From positions 1-5,510 of the forward strand of contig CABQAK010000067.1 of the NCBI GenBank assembly GCA_902462065.1: DNA of 5,510 nt, given 5' to 3'. This stretch comes from an uncultured Collinsella sp. (GTDB taxonomy: Bacteria > Actinomycetota > Coriobacteriia > Coriobacteriales > Coriobacteriaceae). Positions 5,365-5,510 of the stretch are shown here, in pieces (within the stretch, counting starts at the first letter, position 1; each line of letters starts with the position of its first letter). The notes below the pieces were generated by a model that was not told the origin of the DNA, ran no database searches, and saw only the letters and a list, made by a program, of their open reading frames with translations. The position numbers and the translations under genes are program-made.

Positions 5365-5394
5365 GAAAAAATGAATTACATAAGTAATAGTGTT

Positions 5395-5409
5395 GCCCGT
5401 TTGACGGGC
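5395..5409 (-). repeat. Small hairpin in the arcA-arcB spacer
   Basis: GCCCGT (5395-5400) and ACGGGC (5404-5409) are exact reverse complements with a 3-base loop. It is the second of two hairpins between arcA and arcB. AT-rich sequence rather than a U-tract follows on the minus strand, so full termination is unlikely. Confidence 0.6.
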
Positions 5410-5413
5410 GAAA

Positions 5414-5442
5414 CCGGTGCGGTTGTAGGGGGACCGCACCGG
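5414..5442 (-). repeat. Strong hairpin directly after arcA
   Basis: CCGGTGCGGT (5414-5423) pairs perfectly with ACCGCACCGG (5433-5442) around a 9-base loop. It starts 12 bases after the arcA stop codon. The minus-strand sequence after it is TTTCGCCC, too short a U-run for a strong terminator. It could be a partial terminator or an mRNA-stabilising or processing hairpin that sets different levels of arcA and arcB. Confidence 0.75.
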
Positions 5443-5454
5443 AACGTTAAAGAC

Positions 5455-5510
5455 TTAGAGGTCCTCGCGCCAGAAGGGCATGCTCATGCAGCGCGGGCCG
5501 CCGCGGCCGC
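5455..5510 (-). CDS. arcA: Arginine deiminase, C-terminal end only (partial)
   Basis: Only the last 17 codons and the TAA stop are inside the window; the rest lies beyond 5510. The visible peptide, GRGGPRCMSMPFWREDL, is the characteristic C-terminus of arginine deiminase. It includes the invariant Cys (11th residue from the end) that attacks the guanidinium carbon of arginine. The enzyme hydrolyses arginine to citrulline and ammonia, the first step of the pathway continued by arcB downstream. The match is short but unusually diagnostic, and the arcB and transporter neighbours support it. Confidence 0.93.
   Translation of the reverse strand, partial: GRGGPRCMSMPFWREDL

Noticed and set aside
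5350..5439. N-terminal extension of arcB from an upstream in-frame start
   Set aside because: It would translate two hairpins and the ribosome binding site. The shorter protein matches the normal family length and begins correctly spaced from GAAAGGA.

Overview
The window looks like chromosomal DNA from a GC-rich Gram-positive anaerobe of the Coriobacteriia, most likely Collinsella or a close relative. The reasons are the strong preference for G/C-ending codons, the purine-rich Shine-Dalgarno sequences, the arginine deiminase (ADI) gene set, and an intergenic repeat region of a kind I associate from memory with Collinsella genomes. No database search could be run, so the genus is an inference. 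Every gene I can support lies on the minus strand, so transcription runs from high to low coordinates.

Right end (about 4200-5510): the ADI arginine catabolism cluster. It starts with the last 17 codons of arginine deiminase (arcA), including the catalytic Cys. Next comes a roughly 105-bp spacer with two tandem hairpins, then a complete ornithine carbamoyltransferase (arcB, also annotated argF), and then a strong intrinsic terminator. Beyond a leader with its own long inverted repeat lies a complete YfcC/ArcD-family transporter, the likely arginine/ornithine exchanger. ArcA would deiminate arginine to citrulline, ArcB would phosphorolyse citrulline to ornithine and carbamoyl phosphate, and the transporter would swap ornithine for arginine. 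The last enzyme of the pathway, carbamate kinase (arcC), is not in this window.

Middle (2124-2727): about 600 bp without a convincing gene. It is densely packed with inverted repeats: an imperfect 26-bp-arm palindrome, a bidirectional terminator-like hairpin, a perfect 12-bp-arm hairpin, an 11-bp GC-rich hairpin and several smaller ones. I read it as the 3' region of the transporter gene plus an inserted or dispersed intergenic repeat element. It is the part of the window least explained by ordinary genes.

Left end (1-2123): a complete DUF1846-family protein of unknown function with a TATAAT -10 box upstream and a clear intrinsic terminator downstream. It is followed by a small winged-helix DNA-binding protein with a strong ribosome binding site and a probable terminator cut by the window edge. 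No wholly new system is evident. The items most worth follow-up are the palindrome-rich repeat region, the structured spacers of the arc cluster, and the uncharacterised DUF1846 and winged-helix genes.
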